NCBI GenBank assembly: GCA_022561485.1
Contig: JADFRD010000018.1
Location: 1-32,784, forward strand
Source: Fidelibacterota bacterium
GTDB lineage: Bacteria > Fidelibacterota > Marinisomatia > Marinisomatales > TCS55
Length of the DNA: 32,784 nucleotides
Direction: 5' to 3'
In this document: in pieces, positions 8,230 through 15,380 of the stretch
Numbering within the stretch: the stretch's first letter is position 1
How the letters are laid out: each line of letters begins with the position of its first letter
The notes under the pieces: generated by a model
Told to the model about the DNA's origin: nothing
The model's database searches: none
Seen by the model: only the letters and a program-made list of their open reading frames with translations
Position numbers and translations under genes: made by a program

Positions 8230-8895
8230 ATGCTAAATATCTTCAATACCGAATTGGATTTTTTAATATTGTGCCTTTCTACACTTTTCTCACTTGTCAA
8301 TCCATTGGGGATCACACCCGTATTTCTGGCCATGACGGAAGGATACAGCCAACAAGATCGTGTACTGATTGCAAAAAAGGGTGTTTTTACCGGAACAATC
8401 ACTTTAATTGTTTTTGCTCTTTTGGGGTCAATCATTTTTTCTTTTTTTGGAATTACCATTGAAGCTTTCCAGATTATGGGTGGAATTATCTTCTTCCGCA
8501 GCGGCTTGCACATGCTGGATGCAAAAGTGGGTCGAACAAGAACGACAGCTAAAGAACAAGAAGAATTTATTACAGCTAACGAAATTGCTTACACGCCCAT
8601 TGGTGTTCCATTAATTACAGGTCCCGGAGCTATCACCGGAGCCATGTTATTATCTGCTCAAACGAATTCTACTGTTAGTTTTGGTACATTAATTTTTTCA
8701 ATTCTACTCGTGATGGTAGCAGTACTTTTTATATTTATGGGTGGGGAAAAATTAAGCCACAAAATAGGTGTGACCGGCATGCGCATCATTCAGCGGATTA
8801 TGGGTTTGATTCTTATGGTGATTGCAGTGCAGTTTATGATTAATGGCGTTTCAGTGGTATTGAATAATATTTCAAGTTTAGCAAACGCAGGATAG
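8230..8895 (+). CDS. MarC-family integral membrane protein
   Basis: This 221-residue protein has about six hydrophobic helices and the MarC/UPF0056 hallmarks: LVNPLGITPVFLAMT near the N-terminus, and 'YTPIGVPLITGPGAITGAML' in the middle. The biochemical function of MarC proteins is not settled; the old link to multiple antibiotic resistance was not upheld. The ATG at 8230 is one base after the argS stop. An in-frame extension to 8200 lies inside argS and is not needed. It is convergent with the U32 gene. An AT-rich inverted repeat (8927-8935 with 8941-8949) lies at the junction and may help end both transcripts, though it is too AT-rich to call a terminator. Confidence 0.9.
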   Translation: MLNIFNTELDFLILCLSTLFSLVNPLGITPVFLAMTEGYSQQDRVLIAKKGVFTGTITLIVFALLGSIIFSFFGITIEAFQIMGGIIFFRSGLHMLDAKVGRTRTTAKEQEEFITANEIAYTPIGVPLITGPGAITGAMLLSAQTNSTVSFGTLIFSILLVMVAVLFIFMGGEKLSHKIGVTGMRIIQRIMGLILMVIAVQFMINGVSVVLNNISSLANAG

Positions 8896-8930
8896 TTCAA
8901 AAAATTTACGCAGTCAGAATAAACCTATTA

Positions 8931-10280
8931 TTATCTATTGGATAATAATTCCTTTTCTTCATCGTAAAGACTTCGGCGCAAAATAACAAATTCTCCGGGA
9001 TCATTAGCTAAGGGGAATGCACCTCGCCCTGCTCCACCATGAATCCAATCAACACGTTTCCCTTTTTCATTCCGCAATTCTGAAACATGAACCATTTCCA
9101 TTCCTTCCGGTGAAAATACTTCAACGTCAGTCTCCACCCCAAGCTTATTTTTAATATCAAACCATAACAGTCCGTTTGCTTGGTCCCAGCTGCAATTCAT
9201 TCCCACTGCTTTATGAGATCGTTCCAGTGAACGGTTGTCATGGTAATTTTCACCAAATTCATTTGGATTTCTTGTATAAAATCCGGTTGTATAACCCCGG
9301 TTGGATAAGGCCAACAAATCTCTCAAAATGATTGAATCGAAGTGTTTTCCGCCGGTCATATCATCAATGGCTTTTCGATAGGACCGTGTCGCCATGGCGG
9401 TATAGTAAGCTGATTTCGTTCTTCCTTCAATTTTAAAACTCATGACACCGGCGTCACGGATATCACCCAAAAGTTCCACGGCGCAAAGGTCTTTTGCATT
9501 AAAGAGATAGGTTCCGTTTTCATCCTCTTCTATCGGGAATTGTTCATCTGCTCTTTCTTTTTCTTCAACAAAATATCCGTTTCCTGGACTTTTATAATGT
9601 TCGTCGTGAAATAGCGATGTTTGACTTTTTTCTTTGGTTAATAAGGAGTCTGTGTGTTGTCCCAAATCATATTCCCACCGACAAGAATTGGCACAGGTTC
9701 CCTGGTTGGCGTCCCGGTGATTCATGTAATTGCTAATTAAACACCGACCGGAATAAGCAATACATATCGCCCCATGGACAAAAGATTCCAGTTCAATATC
9801 CGAAACCTTTTCATGAATTTCAGCAATTTCTTTCAAGCGAAGTTCTCGAGATAAGATAATCCGTTGCACGCCCTGATTTTTCCAGAAATCCACGGTGGTC
9901 CAATTAGTAGCATTGGCTTGAGTAGAAAGATGAACCGGAATATGAGGTACCCGTTTTATAGCCTGATGTATTAATCCCGGATCAGCCATAATTAACCCAT
10001 CCGGTTTCCATTGGGCGATTTTTTCCAGCTCCCGAATGAACCCATCAACCTTGGCATTATGGGCATATATATTTAAAGTGAGATATATTTTTTTTCCAAT
10101 GTTATGAGTGTAACGGATTCCTTCAATGAGTGAATCTTCTCGAAAATCGTTTTCGCGGGTTCGCAGTGAAAACCGGGGTACGCCGGCATACACAGCATCA
10201 GCTCCGTAAGCAAATGCGTACTTCAGTTTTTCTAAATTACCTGCCGGGGATAGTAATTCTGGAATGATAGCTGTTTTCAT
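8931..10280 (-). CDS. U32-family protein, TrhP/YegQ-like (tRNA U34 hydroxylation)
   Basis: This 449-residue protein starts 'MKTAIIPELLSPAGNLEKLKYAF' and contains the U32 signature ESFVHGAICIAYSGRCLIS, followed by two further cysteines in GTCANSCRWEY. These cysteines are consistent with the Fe-S cluster known in this family. U32 proteins were once labelled collagenase-like peptidases. Their E. coli members TrhP (YegQ) and relatives are now tied to 5-hydroxyuridine formation at U34 of tRNA, in a prephenate-dependent route. Assignment to TrhP rather than RlhA is by resemblance only. An open frame extends upstream to 10430, but those 50 residues have no family likeness; the ATG at 10280 was chosen. 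Confidence 0.85.
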   Translation of the reverse strand: MKTAIIPELLSPAGNLEKLKYAFAYGADAVYAGVPRFSLRTRENDFREDSLIEGIRYTHNIGKKIYLTLNIYAHNAKVDGFIRELEKIAQWKPDGLIMADPGLIHQAIKRVPHIPVHLSTQANATNWTTVDFWKNQGVQRIILSRELRLKEIAEIHEKVSDIELESFVHGAICIAYSGRCLISNYMNHRDANQGTCANSCRWEYDLGQHTDSLLTKEKSQTSLFHDEHYKSPGNGYFVEEKERADEQFPIEEDENGTYLFNAKDLCAVELLGDIRDAGVMSFKIEGRTKSAYYTAMATRSYRKAIDDMTGGKHFDSIILRDLLALSNRGYTTGFYTRNPNEFGENYHDNRSLERSHKAVGMNCSWDQANGLLWFDIKNKLGVETDVEVFSPEGMEMVHVSELRNEKGKRVDWIHGGAGRGAFPLANDPGEFVILRRSLYDEEKELLSNR

Positions 10281-10441
10281 GGTGTTGAAATTATAAAATA
10301 ATCGGTTTAATTTAAATTTAAACCTGCTCTTTTGCATTTCCAATCCGGGACAGACAAACGGATAATCGTTATTGAATATTATTTGAGGCGAGCTTGTCTG
10401 CCGCAATAAAGCGAAGGCGGGTCTATCCACCGAAATGAAAT

Positions 10442-10500
10442 GCAGGAGGAGAGTCCTCCTGCGGCGGATAAAAGTCGAACTTTATCAGCCTAGGGCTGAT
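10442..10500. repeat. Cluster of three adjacent hairpins in the U32/GIY-YIG spacer
   Basis: Three perfect inverted repeats stand side by side: GCAGGAGGA/TCCTCCTGC (10442-10450 with 10454-10462), GATAAA/TTTATC (10467-10472 with 10481-10486) and ATCAGCC/GGCTGAT (10484-10490 with 10494-10500). The loop of the second contains GTCGAAC, the complement of a tRNA-type T-loop. There is no T-run after any of them, so they look like REP-type intergenic palindromes more than terminators. The rest of the 297-base spacer (10281-10577) shows nothing else that can be supported. Confidence 0.6.
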
Positions 10501-10577
10501 CCCGTCCGTATTTTTTATCTAACCACTCACGACCCTTCCCTGATTTAAGAAATTTTTCTCTCTTCCAGAGCGATTAT

Positions 10578-10817
10578 TTAGAGTCGTTTTTTCGCAAATG
10601 CCCGACCTGAAGGAGACTTTATATAGCGTTCAAAATCCAATGCGCGTTGTTTTTCTGAAAATGCAATATAGGTTTTAATCTTCCATGGTTTGTATTTATT
10701 GGTGTAGGTGCTTTGACCATGGTTATGGGATTTTAGTCTATTCTCTAAGTTTTCGGTCAAACCGGTATAATAACGATCCGGATGGTTTATGGACTGCAAT
10801 ATGTAAACGTAATACAT
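10578..10817 (-). CDS. Solo GIY-YIG (URI-type) endonuclease-domain protein
   Basis: This 79-residue protein is a single GIY-YIG domain. The N-terminal YYVYILQS strand carries the GIY-equivalent tyrosines, and YYTGLTENLENRLKSHN contains the YIG-equivalent and the conserved arginine. The C-terminal FERYIKSPSGRAFAKKRL contains the metal-binding glutamate. Stand-alone proteins of this type are frequent near rRNA and tRNA genes in many bacteria. Their role is unknown, but the fold is that of UvrC and homing nucleases, so DNA cleavage is likely. It lies on the minus strand 123 bp downstream of ssrA. Both flanking spacers are rich in palindromes. No Shine-Dalgarno is visible. Confidence 0.87.
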   Translation of the reverse strand: MYYVYILQSINHPDRYYTGLTENLENRLKSHNHGQSTYTNKYKPWKIKTYIAFSEKQRALDFERYIKSPSGRAFAKKRL

Positions 10818-10882
10818 AATTAAAATTGGTTTGAGCCCGCTGCGACGTAGCTCTGTTTCATTGTATTAATATTCCCGCCTTC

Positions 10883-10938
10883 GTTCCGACCCATCGGAAC
10901 TACGGCGCGTTCGACTTCACTCTTGCAGAGCGAAGTCG
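10883..10938. repeat. Two hairpins between ssrA and the GIY-YIG gene
   Basis: GTTCCGA/TCGGAAC (10883-10889 with 10894-10900, loop CCCA) is perfect. A 12-bp arm CGACTTCACTCT (10912-10923) pairs with AGAGCGAAGTCG (10927-10938) with one mismatch. The second starts three bases past the tmRNA 3' end and may act in its 3' processing or termination, but no U-tract follows. The motif CGAAGGCGGG (complement at 10874-10883) also appears at 10418-10427, on the far side of the GIY-YIG gene. Confidence 0.5.
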
Positions 10939-10940
10939 AG

Positions 10941-11288
10941 TGGAGGCGGGGAGAGTCGAACTCCCGTCCGAAATAAACCCCTGCAAAACATCTACATGCT
11001 TAGTCTCCTAGCGTGATCTTATCCCGTTAATGGCCAAGGACAAACAAATAACGAGACCAGCCCAAAGGATCTCATCTCAATATGTTGAGCACATATAAAG
11101 ACCAGTCTATGTAGTCGACGCCCTTTTATCTAACCATAGACAAATCGGATAAAGGACGGGTCGCAATCTTAAGCTGCGGCCATATAGCCGTAATCGGCAT
11201 GTACGAATGTTCGGATGTTTTAGGAGAATTCCGAGATCTCCGCATGCAGTCCTACAACGATCTTATCCCGTCGAAACCGGTCGCCCCC
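10941..11288 (-). ncRNA. ssrA: tmRNA (transfer-messenger RNA)
   Basis: On the minus strand the 5' end reads GGGGGCGACCGGTTTCGACG, the standard tmRNA start. The 3' end carries a T-arm (GGGAG, loop TTCGACT, CTCCC) and the acceptor strand CGCCTCC, which pairs over seven bases with GGGGGCG; the discriminator A is at 10941. The CCA tail is not encoded. The tag reading frame ends at TAA (11171-11169) and decodes as a peptide finishing ADYGYMAAA; its first codons are probably AAC or ATC at 11219-11214. tmRNA with SmpB frees stalled ribosomes and tags the broken protein for proteolysis. Length is 348 nt, normal for one-piece tmRNA. Confidence 0.96.
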
Positions 11289-11614
11289 TTTTCAAATAGC
11301 GTATAGAATATACAATATAAAAAAGATAATGGCTCCGAACGCCAACCCGGAGCCATTTCACTTTTTCACTTGCCAATCTCTTCTAACGCAAATTCAAAAA
11401 CAATAAATTTGCTGTTTAAAGGCAGAGCAAAAATACATGGTCATTATATTCTGAGCAAGAGCGAATCTTATAATAATTGAAATTTTAGTCTTCCCTTTGT
11501 ACTCTTTTATTTAAAATTCAATGTTGTGTTGGACTTCCACGGACATCTATCTAATTTTGCCCGCCGATTTTCAAAGTAAAACACACGTGTAGCTTCCAGA
11601 AAGGAAGTACATAT
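11289..11614. other. Intergenic spacer between ssrA and tRNA-Lys(CTT)
   Basis: Apart from the terminator-like hairpin at 11328-11357, this 326-base spacer must hold the divergent promoters for ssrA (minus) and tRNA-Lys (plus). An AT-rich stretch at 11291-11327 suits the ssrA promoter, but no convincing pair of boxes could be fixed. A small hairpin CTTCC/GGAAG (11593-11607) ends eight bases before the tRNA. No coding region was seen. Confidence 0.5.
11328..11357 (-). terminator. Terminator-like hairpin upstream of ssrA
   Basis: AATGGCTCCG (11328-11337) pairs with CGGAGCCATT (11348-11357), loop of 10. Read on the minus strand it is followed by ATCTTTTTT, giving a standard intrinsic terminator. 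It would stop minus-strand transcription arriving from the right, shielding the ssrA promoter. Its U-tract overlaps the place where the ssrA -35 box should be. Confidence 0.6.
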
Positions 11615-11687
11615 GGCCCCGTAGCTCAATTGGTAGAGCAGTGGCCTCTTAAGCCATTGGTCGTGCGTTCGAGTCGCACCGGGGTCA
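11615..11687 (+). tRNA. tRNA-Lys (anticodon CTT)
   Basis: This 73-nt cloverleaf has acceptor GGCCCCG/CGGGGTC (one G-T pair), D-arm TAGCTCAATTGGTAGAGCA, anticodon loop CTCTTAA (anticodon CTT, reads AAG) and T-arm GTGCG-TTCGAGT-CGCAC. The discriminator is A, and CCA is not encoded. queF begins 26 bases downstream and is probably on the same primary transcript. Confidence 0.97.
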
Positions 11688-11713
11688 CTTATTTAAACAA
11701 AAATGTAATCATT

Positions 11714-12103
11714 ATGACAAAAGCAGAAGGTAAAATATTCGATTTTGAGGGTGAAGATAAAATTCAACCGGAATTTCTGGAAACGTTTGAGTTTGACAGT
11801 CCGAATCAATATATCTCAACTGAAACAAATGAATTCAGCGCAGTATGTCCTTTTAGCGGTTTACCTGATTTGGCTTATGTAAAAATAGAATATTATCCCG
11901 AAGGCGGTAAATGCATAGAGCTTAAATCTTTGAAATATTATTTTATCAGTTTCAGGAATGTTGGTATCTTTCAGGAATCAGCTACAAAGCGCATTCATGA
12001 TGATTTAAAATCGGTATTAAACACCAACCGCTTACAAGTAACAACCCTTTATAACACACGTGGCGGGTTTGATACAACCTGCATTGAAGGAAGTTTGGGT
12101 TAA
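11714..12103 (+). CDS. queF: preQ0 reductase QueF (short, unimodular type)
   Basis: This 129-residue enzyme is the short QueF type, as in Bacillus subtilis. It reduces 7-cyano-7-deazaguanine (preQ0) to preQ1 with two NADPH, the last free-base step before queuosine enters tRNA. The catalytic cysteine is C45 in [11 protein letters not shown], with the conserved D52. The QueF motif [14 protein letters not shown] follows at about residue 68, and the end CIEGSLG is typical. It starts at the ATG at 11714; a longer in-frame reading goes back through the tRNA gene and is rejected. No Shine-Dalgarno is visible. No other queuosine genes are in the window. Confidence 0.95.
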   Translation: MTKAEGKIFDFEGEDKIQPEFLETFEFDSPNQYISTETNEFSAVCPFSGLPDLAYVKIEYYPEGGKCIELKSLKYYFISFRNVGIFQESATKRIHDDLKSVLNTNRLQVTTLYNTRGGFDTTCIEGSLG

Positions 12104-12171
12104 CCATACTATGAATGCGGGTGACAAGCTTTTTAGTACAAAATAATTAGTGATTTTCGATGCATCCGCTC

Positions 12172-12200
12172 TTGAATTCTTGTAATTTTGCGCCCATTAT
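12172..12200 (+). promoter_or_regulatory. Promoter of tRNA-Lys(TTT)
   Basis: TTGAAT (12172-12177), 17-bp spacer, CATTAT (12195-12200). The tRNA 5' end is 13 bases past the -10 box, a normal distance for a short-leader tRNA gene. Confidence 0.5.
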
Positions 12201-12212
12201 TTAAGGAATTCA

Positions 12213-12285
12213 GATCCCGTAGCTCAGTTGGTAGAGCAGCGGCCTTTTAAGCCGTTGGCCGTGCGTTCGAGTCGCACCGGGATCA
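12213..12285 (+). tRNA. tRNA-Lys (anticodon TTT)
   Basis: This 73-nt cloverleaf has acceptor GATCCCG/CGGGATC, D-arm TAGCTCAGTTGGTAGAGCA, anticodon loop CTTTTAA (anticodon TTT, reads AAA and AAG) and T-arm GTGCG-TTCGAGT-CGCAC. The discriminator is A, and CCA is not encoded. U34 is the expected target of MnmA, and A37 the expected target of MtaB, both encoded in this window. Its 3' end is the first part of a 45-bp tandem repeat. Confidence 0.97.
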
Positions 12286-12406
12286 CGATTTATTCCGTGC
12301 GTTTCCCGATTTATCGGGACACCGGGATCACGATTTATTCCGTGCGTTTCCCGATTTATCGGGACACCGGGATCACGATTTATTCCGTGCGTTTCTAATT
12401 TATTAG
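12275..12406 (+). repeat. 45-bp tandem repeat derived from the tRNA-Lys(TTT) tail
   Basis: CACCGGGATCACGATTTATT recurs at 12275, 12320 and 12365, exactly 45 bp apart, each followed by CCGTGCGTTT. The first copy begins inside the tRNA, so each later unit carries the tRNA acceptor 3' strand plus discriminator. CCGTGCGTT also matches the 5' side of the tRNA T-arm. In units one and two the middle is a hairpin CCCGA-TTTA-TCGGG (12305-12318 and 12350-12363). In unit three it is CTAA-TTTA-TTAG (12395-12406): the loop is kept and both stem sides change together. Confidence 0.85.
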
Positions 12407-12495
12407 CGTATGGGGATACTTCATTTAAGATAAATATATCTTTCATCCAATGTACCGAAAAAATAAAAAGATATACTGATAGATAGAGACTATTA

Positions 12496-13425
12496 ATGAA
12501 TAAGATAACCGTTTTCATTTCTTCCATTTTATTTATACTGTTCTTTTCCTTTTCAAGTGAAAAAATCGAATCTTTCAATTTTGACTTTGAATATGAAGTC
12601 ATTTTTAATGAAACAGGGATTGTAGAAGCATGGATACCTATTCCACAAGCTGGACCTTTCCAAAAAATTGAGAACCTTTCCATAAGTAGTTCTTTAAAAT
12701 ATCGTATGGAGAATGATTCGGTTTTTGGGAATTTATTCTTACATTTGATTCCATTTGAATTAACAAAACCCGACACTGTTAAAGTGAATTTTCGAGTATG
12801 TCGCCAAGAAGCCAGATCGCACACAGAACATATTGATGTCTTCTCTCGTGAGTTATTTTTACAGCCCTATAAAAATGTACCGTTAAATCCGCAGTTGTAT
12901 TACATCGCTGATACCATGTCCAGTTCGGGTAGTGATAATGTCAGAGAAATATACAATACCATCATTAAACACATGGAATATGATAAATCCGGCGAGGGGT
13001 GGGGTCAGGGCGATGCGGTGTATGCCTGCAATATTGGAAAAGGGAACTGTACAGATTATCATAGTTTATTTAATGCGCTTCTTCGAGTACAGCAAACACC
13101 AGCACAGTTTAATATCGGATTCTCAATTCCTGATGATTTATCTGGTGTAATTCCGGGATACCACTGTTGGGCTGAATATTACAAGGAAGGCGAAGGGTGG
13201 GTCCCTGTAGATATTTCAAACGCTGATAAAAATCCCGGAAAAGAAGATTACTATTTTGGGAGACTTGACAACCGACGAGTGAAATTTACAGTTGGAAGAG
13301 ACATTCCTCTCCCCGGGGGAACTTCGGAGGATATCGTTAATTTTTCCGTTTATCCCTATGTAAAAGTGAACGGTGCACCATCATCGGGGTTTATTCCCCG
13401 TTTTTCTTACTCAACTGTTAACTGA
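12496..13425 (+). CDS. Exported transglutaminase-like superfamily protein
   Basis: This 309-residue protein has an N-terminal signal sequence (MNKITVFISSILFILFFSFSS). It is followed by a beta-rich N-terminal domain and a transglutaminase-like core. The catalytic triad is visible: C185 in GKGNCTDYHSLFNALLR, H223 in GYHCWAEYY, and D239 in VPVDISNADK. Bacterial members of this superfamily are mostly cysteine proteases or amide hydrolases acting in the envelope, not true cross-linking enzymes; the substrate is unknown. The ATG at 12496 follows the tRNA-tail repeat by about 90 bp. It is convergent with the EHP-repeat protein, with 16 bp between the stops. Confidence 0.88.
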   Translation: MNKITVFISSILFILFFSFSSEKIESFNFDFEYEVIFNETGIVEAWIPIPQAGPFQKIENLSISSSLKYRMENDSVFGNLFLHLIPFELTKPDTVKVNFRVCRQEARSHTEHIDVFSRELFLQPYKNVPLNPQLYYIADTMSSSGSDNVREIYNTIIKHMEYDKSGEGWGQGDAVYACNIGKGNCTDYHSLFNALLRVQQTPAQFNIGFSIPDDLSGVIPGYHCWAEYYKEGEGWVPVDISNADKNPGKEDYYFGRLDNRRVKFTVGRDIPLPGGTSEDIVNFSVYPYVKVNGAPSSGFIPRFSYSTVN

Positions 13426-13441
13426 AGATGCTCAGTATTAT

Positions 13442-14014
13442 TTAATCCTTTTGTTTATTTTCAAGCGGAATCGTTTTCCATTCACCGTTTTCTTCTTGCC
13501 ATCCGTACCGCTCTACACCTTCTTCCTTATGCACGAGGAACTTAGTGAAAGACAATTCTTCTGCGGACTTACCGTTCATAAATACATCCAAATCATATAT
13601 TTTACCATTTTGGGCTTTAAAGTCAGCGCAGGCAAAATAAAGGTTATCACCAACGGCAGACAAACGGTCTTTGTGCACTTTTAATAACTCCAATTCAAGG
13701 GATTCCCCTGTTTCCGGATCTTCTACGATGAATTTCATATTCTGATTCGATTCCGTTTTAACGTACTGAACAATAGCATCTGCAAGGTTATCCTTTGTAA
13801 TGATTACAGACGTTTCTTTTGAAGGGTGTTCAGCAGGATGCTCCGTAGGATGTTCGGCATCTTTGTCAGCGGGATGTTCCGCATCTTGCGTAGTGGGATG
13901 TTCTGCTTTTTTTTCAGTTGGATGCTCAGTAGGATGCTCTTGGGCAGCAAGAGGCATTACAAAGAAAAGTAATACAATAACACTAACCCAGCGATTAATA
14001 TAGACTTTCAGCAT
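13442..14014 (-). CDS. Exported protein with EHP tetrapeptide repeats
   Basis: This 190-residue protein belongs to no named family that is recognised. It has a signal peptide (MLKVYINRWVSVIVLLFFVMPLAAQ). Directly after the cleavage site are about eleven consecutive four-residue blocks, seven of them EHP followed by T, A or S, and the others charged (EKKA, TQDA, DKDA, KETS). From about residue 70 comes a compact alpha/beta domain that mentions no known motif and ends in a charged tail. The histidine- and acid-rich repeat could bind divalent metal or act as a flexible spacer; both are guesses. The longer frame to 14074 was rejected because it hides the signal peptide. The upstream spacer has an inverted repeat GTTCCCTGT/ACAGGGAAC (14132-14140 with 14192-14200). 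Confidence 0.75.
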   Translation of the reverse strand: MLKVYINRWVSVIVLLFFVMPLAAQEHPTEHPTEKKAEHPTTQDAEHPADKDAEHPTEHPAEHPSKETSVIITKDNLADAIVQYVKTESNQNMKFIVEDPETGESLELELLKVHKDRLSAVGDNLYFACADFKAQNGKIYDLDVFMNGKSAEELSFTKFLVHKEEGVERYGWQEENGEWKTIPLENKQKD

Positions 14015-14305
14015 TGGTTTCCTCTTTTCTGGTTGGTAAAATATATGTACTCTGAAGACTGCATGGCAATTCATTTAACTGTGGACCACTGACTAAAGAG
14101 GATTAAAAGTTTGCTATCCAAAATAACGGAAGTTCCCTGTTTCCAAATGGTACGAGTATCTATAAATCCTGCAGTTAAGATTGCCCTAAATACAGGGAAC
14201 GAATTACCCTGTGTGCCTGTCTGCCGGAATGAAATGTAGGCATAGCCGCATATATTGATAAAAGAACGGAGCGGGCAGGATAGCTAAAAGAATTATCATT
14301 ATAAA

Positions 14306-14575
14306 TTAGAGAAAATCATAATGTCCACCAATAGCAAAGATATGAATGGACTTTTCATCGAAATTGTAAATGAGCCGATCTCCCCTGGTAATTCTTCGCG
14401 ACCACAGTCCCGATAAATTGTGTCGTAATGCTTCGGGTTTGCCGATTCCTATGGCGGGGTCGCTACGCTGCATTTCCTTTAAAATTTTACATAGATTACG
14501 ATGCAGACTCTTATTTTGGGTTCGCAGCTCTTCATATTTGGACCAGGTATTTCCCTCAAATACGATTGATCTCAT
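14306..14575 (-). CDS. yoeB: YoeB-family toxin (ribosome-dependent mRNA endonuclease)
   Basis: This 89-residue protein closely follows E. coli YoeB: GKPEALRHNLSGLWSRRITRGDRLIY is nearly the family consensus. The catalytic residues are all present: E48, R67, and the C-terminal H85-Y86. YoeB enters the ribosomal A site and cleaves mRNA, stopping translation when its antitoxin is degraded. It overlaps the 3' end of yefM by 20 bp, the standard order with the antitoxin first. It appears complete and so probably functional. Confidence 0.94.
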   Translation of the reverse strand: MRSIVFEGNTWSKYEELRTQNKSLHRNLCKILKEMQRSDPAIGIGKPEALRHNLSGLWSRRITRGDRLIYNFDEKSIHIFAIGGHYDFL

Positions 14576-14828
14576 TCAACTGCTCTGCGGAAGGCGTATA
14601 TCCGGTGCCGGTTTTATAGGTACTGAGGGATTCGGCAATTTGGGGGGAGAGAGAGGAGTTTTGAAGAACATACAGAGTTTCCTGATCCCGCTCCCAGTCT
14701 TCCATGCTCATGACAATAAAATCTTTCCCGGCCCGACGCCGGACCCGAATGGGAACGTGATCCGATAGAGCATTATCAACCAAGGATTTTATGTTGGCGC
14801 GAAAAACATTCACAGCAACTTCAATCAT
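14556..14828 (-). CDS. yefM: YefM-family antitoxin
   Basis: This 90-residue Phd/YefM-type antitoxin has an N-terminal DNA-binding fold (VNVFRANIKSLVDNAL, then VRRRAGKDFIVMSMEDWE) and a C-terminal tail (QLNEINRI) that binds and blocks the toxin. It starts at 14828 with AAGGAAG about five bases upstream. It represses its own operon together with YoeB; the TGTACA-type operator lies just upstream at 14845-14874. Confidence 0.92.
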   Translation of the reverse strand: MIEVAVNVFRANIKSLVDNALSDHVPIRVRRRAGKDFIVMSMEDWERDQETLYVLQNSSLSPQIAESLSTYKTGTGYTPSAEQLNEINRI

Positions 14829-15380
14829 ATTACTTCCTTATTTATGTACATATAATGTACGTAATTCCCGTACATATCGCAATGGTAGAATCAATGATGA
14901 GCTATTGCCTAACCTGGTTCGGATAGCGTGTATTTGTAGCAGGTTCTGAACAAACACACCAAATGACGCCAATAAAAAAATCAGATTGGTGGCCTTCTTT
15001 TTTTCTGGTGGGATGTTATAAATAACCGATACATATTTTTTCCGGCCAAATAAACAGATCGAGATTATCTCTGTCAATTGGAGTGGTAATTTAGGGATTT
15101 CGAGACAATCCCCAGCGTTCAAACACTGACATGGACAGATGCTTCAATGATTAACACAAGGTTATTTTACCTCCCCTTCCAAAAATACCACATATATTTT
15201 AAATAATTATGTAATGGGAGGAACCGTGGTGTTCAATCTTTATTAAATTGAATAATTCATCATCAAATTAAATAATGTGCATAAATTCAATGATAGATAA
15301 AAATTGGAAGATATTGCTTATGAATTAATCAGGTTATCACTTCCAATCTTTATTAAAAACATATTAATCAAGAGAGACTA
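14829..15380. other. Intergenic spacer, yefM to oxidoreductase
   Basis: This 552-base spacer holds the yefM operator at its left end. An open frame on the minus strand (14838-15122) covers that operator, has no recognisable motif and is not called. The right half is AT-rich, and the string AATCTTTATTAAA occurs twice (near 15235 and 15344). It must contain the promoters for yefM and the oxidoreductase. Nothing else was seen. Confidence 0.5.
14845..14874. promoter_or_regulatory. Operator of yefM-yoeB (TGTACA-type repeats)
   Basis: TGTACA (14845-14850), TGTACG (14856-14861) and CGTACA (14869-14874) stand 17 to 46 bases upstream of the yefM start. TGTACA is the known core of the E. coli yefM-yoeB operator palindromes, so this is the likely autorepression site. 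Confidence 0.75.

Noticed and set aside
8927..8949. Intrinsic terminator at the marC/U32 junction
   Set aside because: The inverted repeat is almost all A/T with no GC core or proper T-run, so it is noted only in the gene entry.
10281..10430. 50-residue N-terminal extension of the U32 protein
   Set aside because: It has no family resemblance; MKTAIIPELLSPAGN is the usual start region.
11630..11713. N-terminal extension of QueF
   Set aside because: The added codons translate the tRNA-Lys(CTT) gene; the family N-terminus fits the ATG at 11714.
12275..12406. CRISPR array
   Set aside because: The units are contiguous with no unique spacers, there are only three, and they derive from the tRNA tail.
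12210..12824. Minus-strand 204-codon open frame with repeated 'THGINRDPGVPIN'
   Set aside because: It reads antisense through tRNA-Lys(TTT), its tail repeat and the transglutaminase gene. The repeated peptide is only the translated 45-bp DNA repeat.
14838..15122. 94-codon minus-strand open frame upstream of yefM
   Set aside because: It covers the yefM operator and promoter, has no recognisable motif, and no ribosome-binding site was evident.
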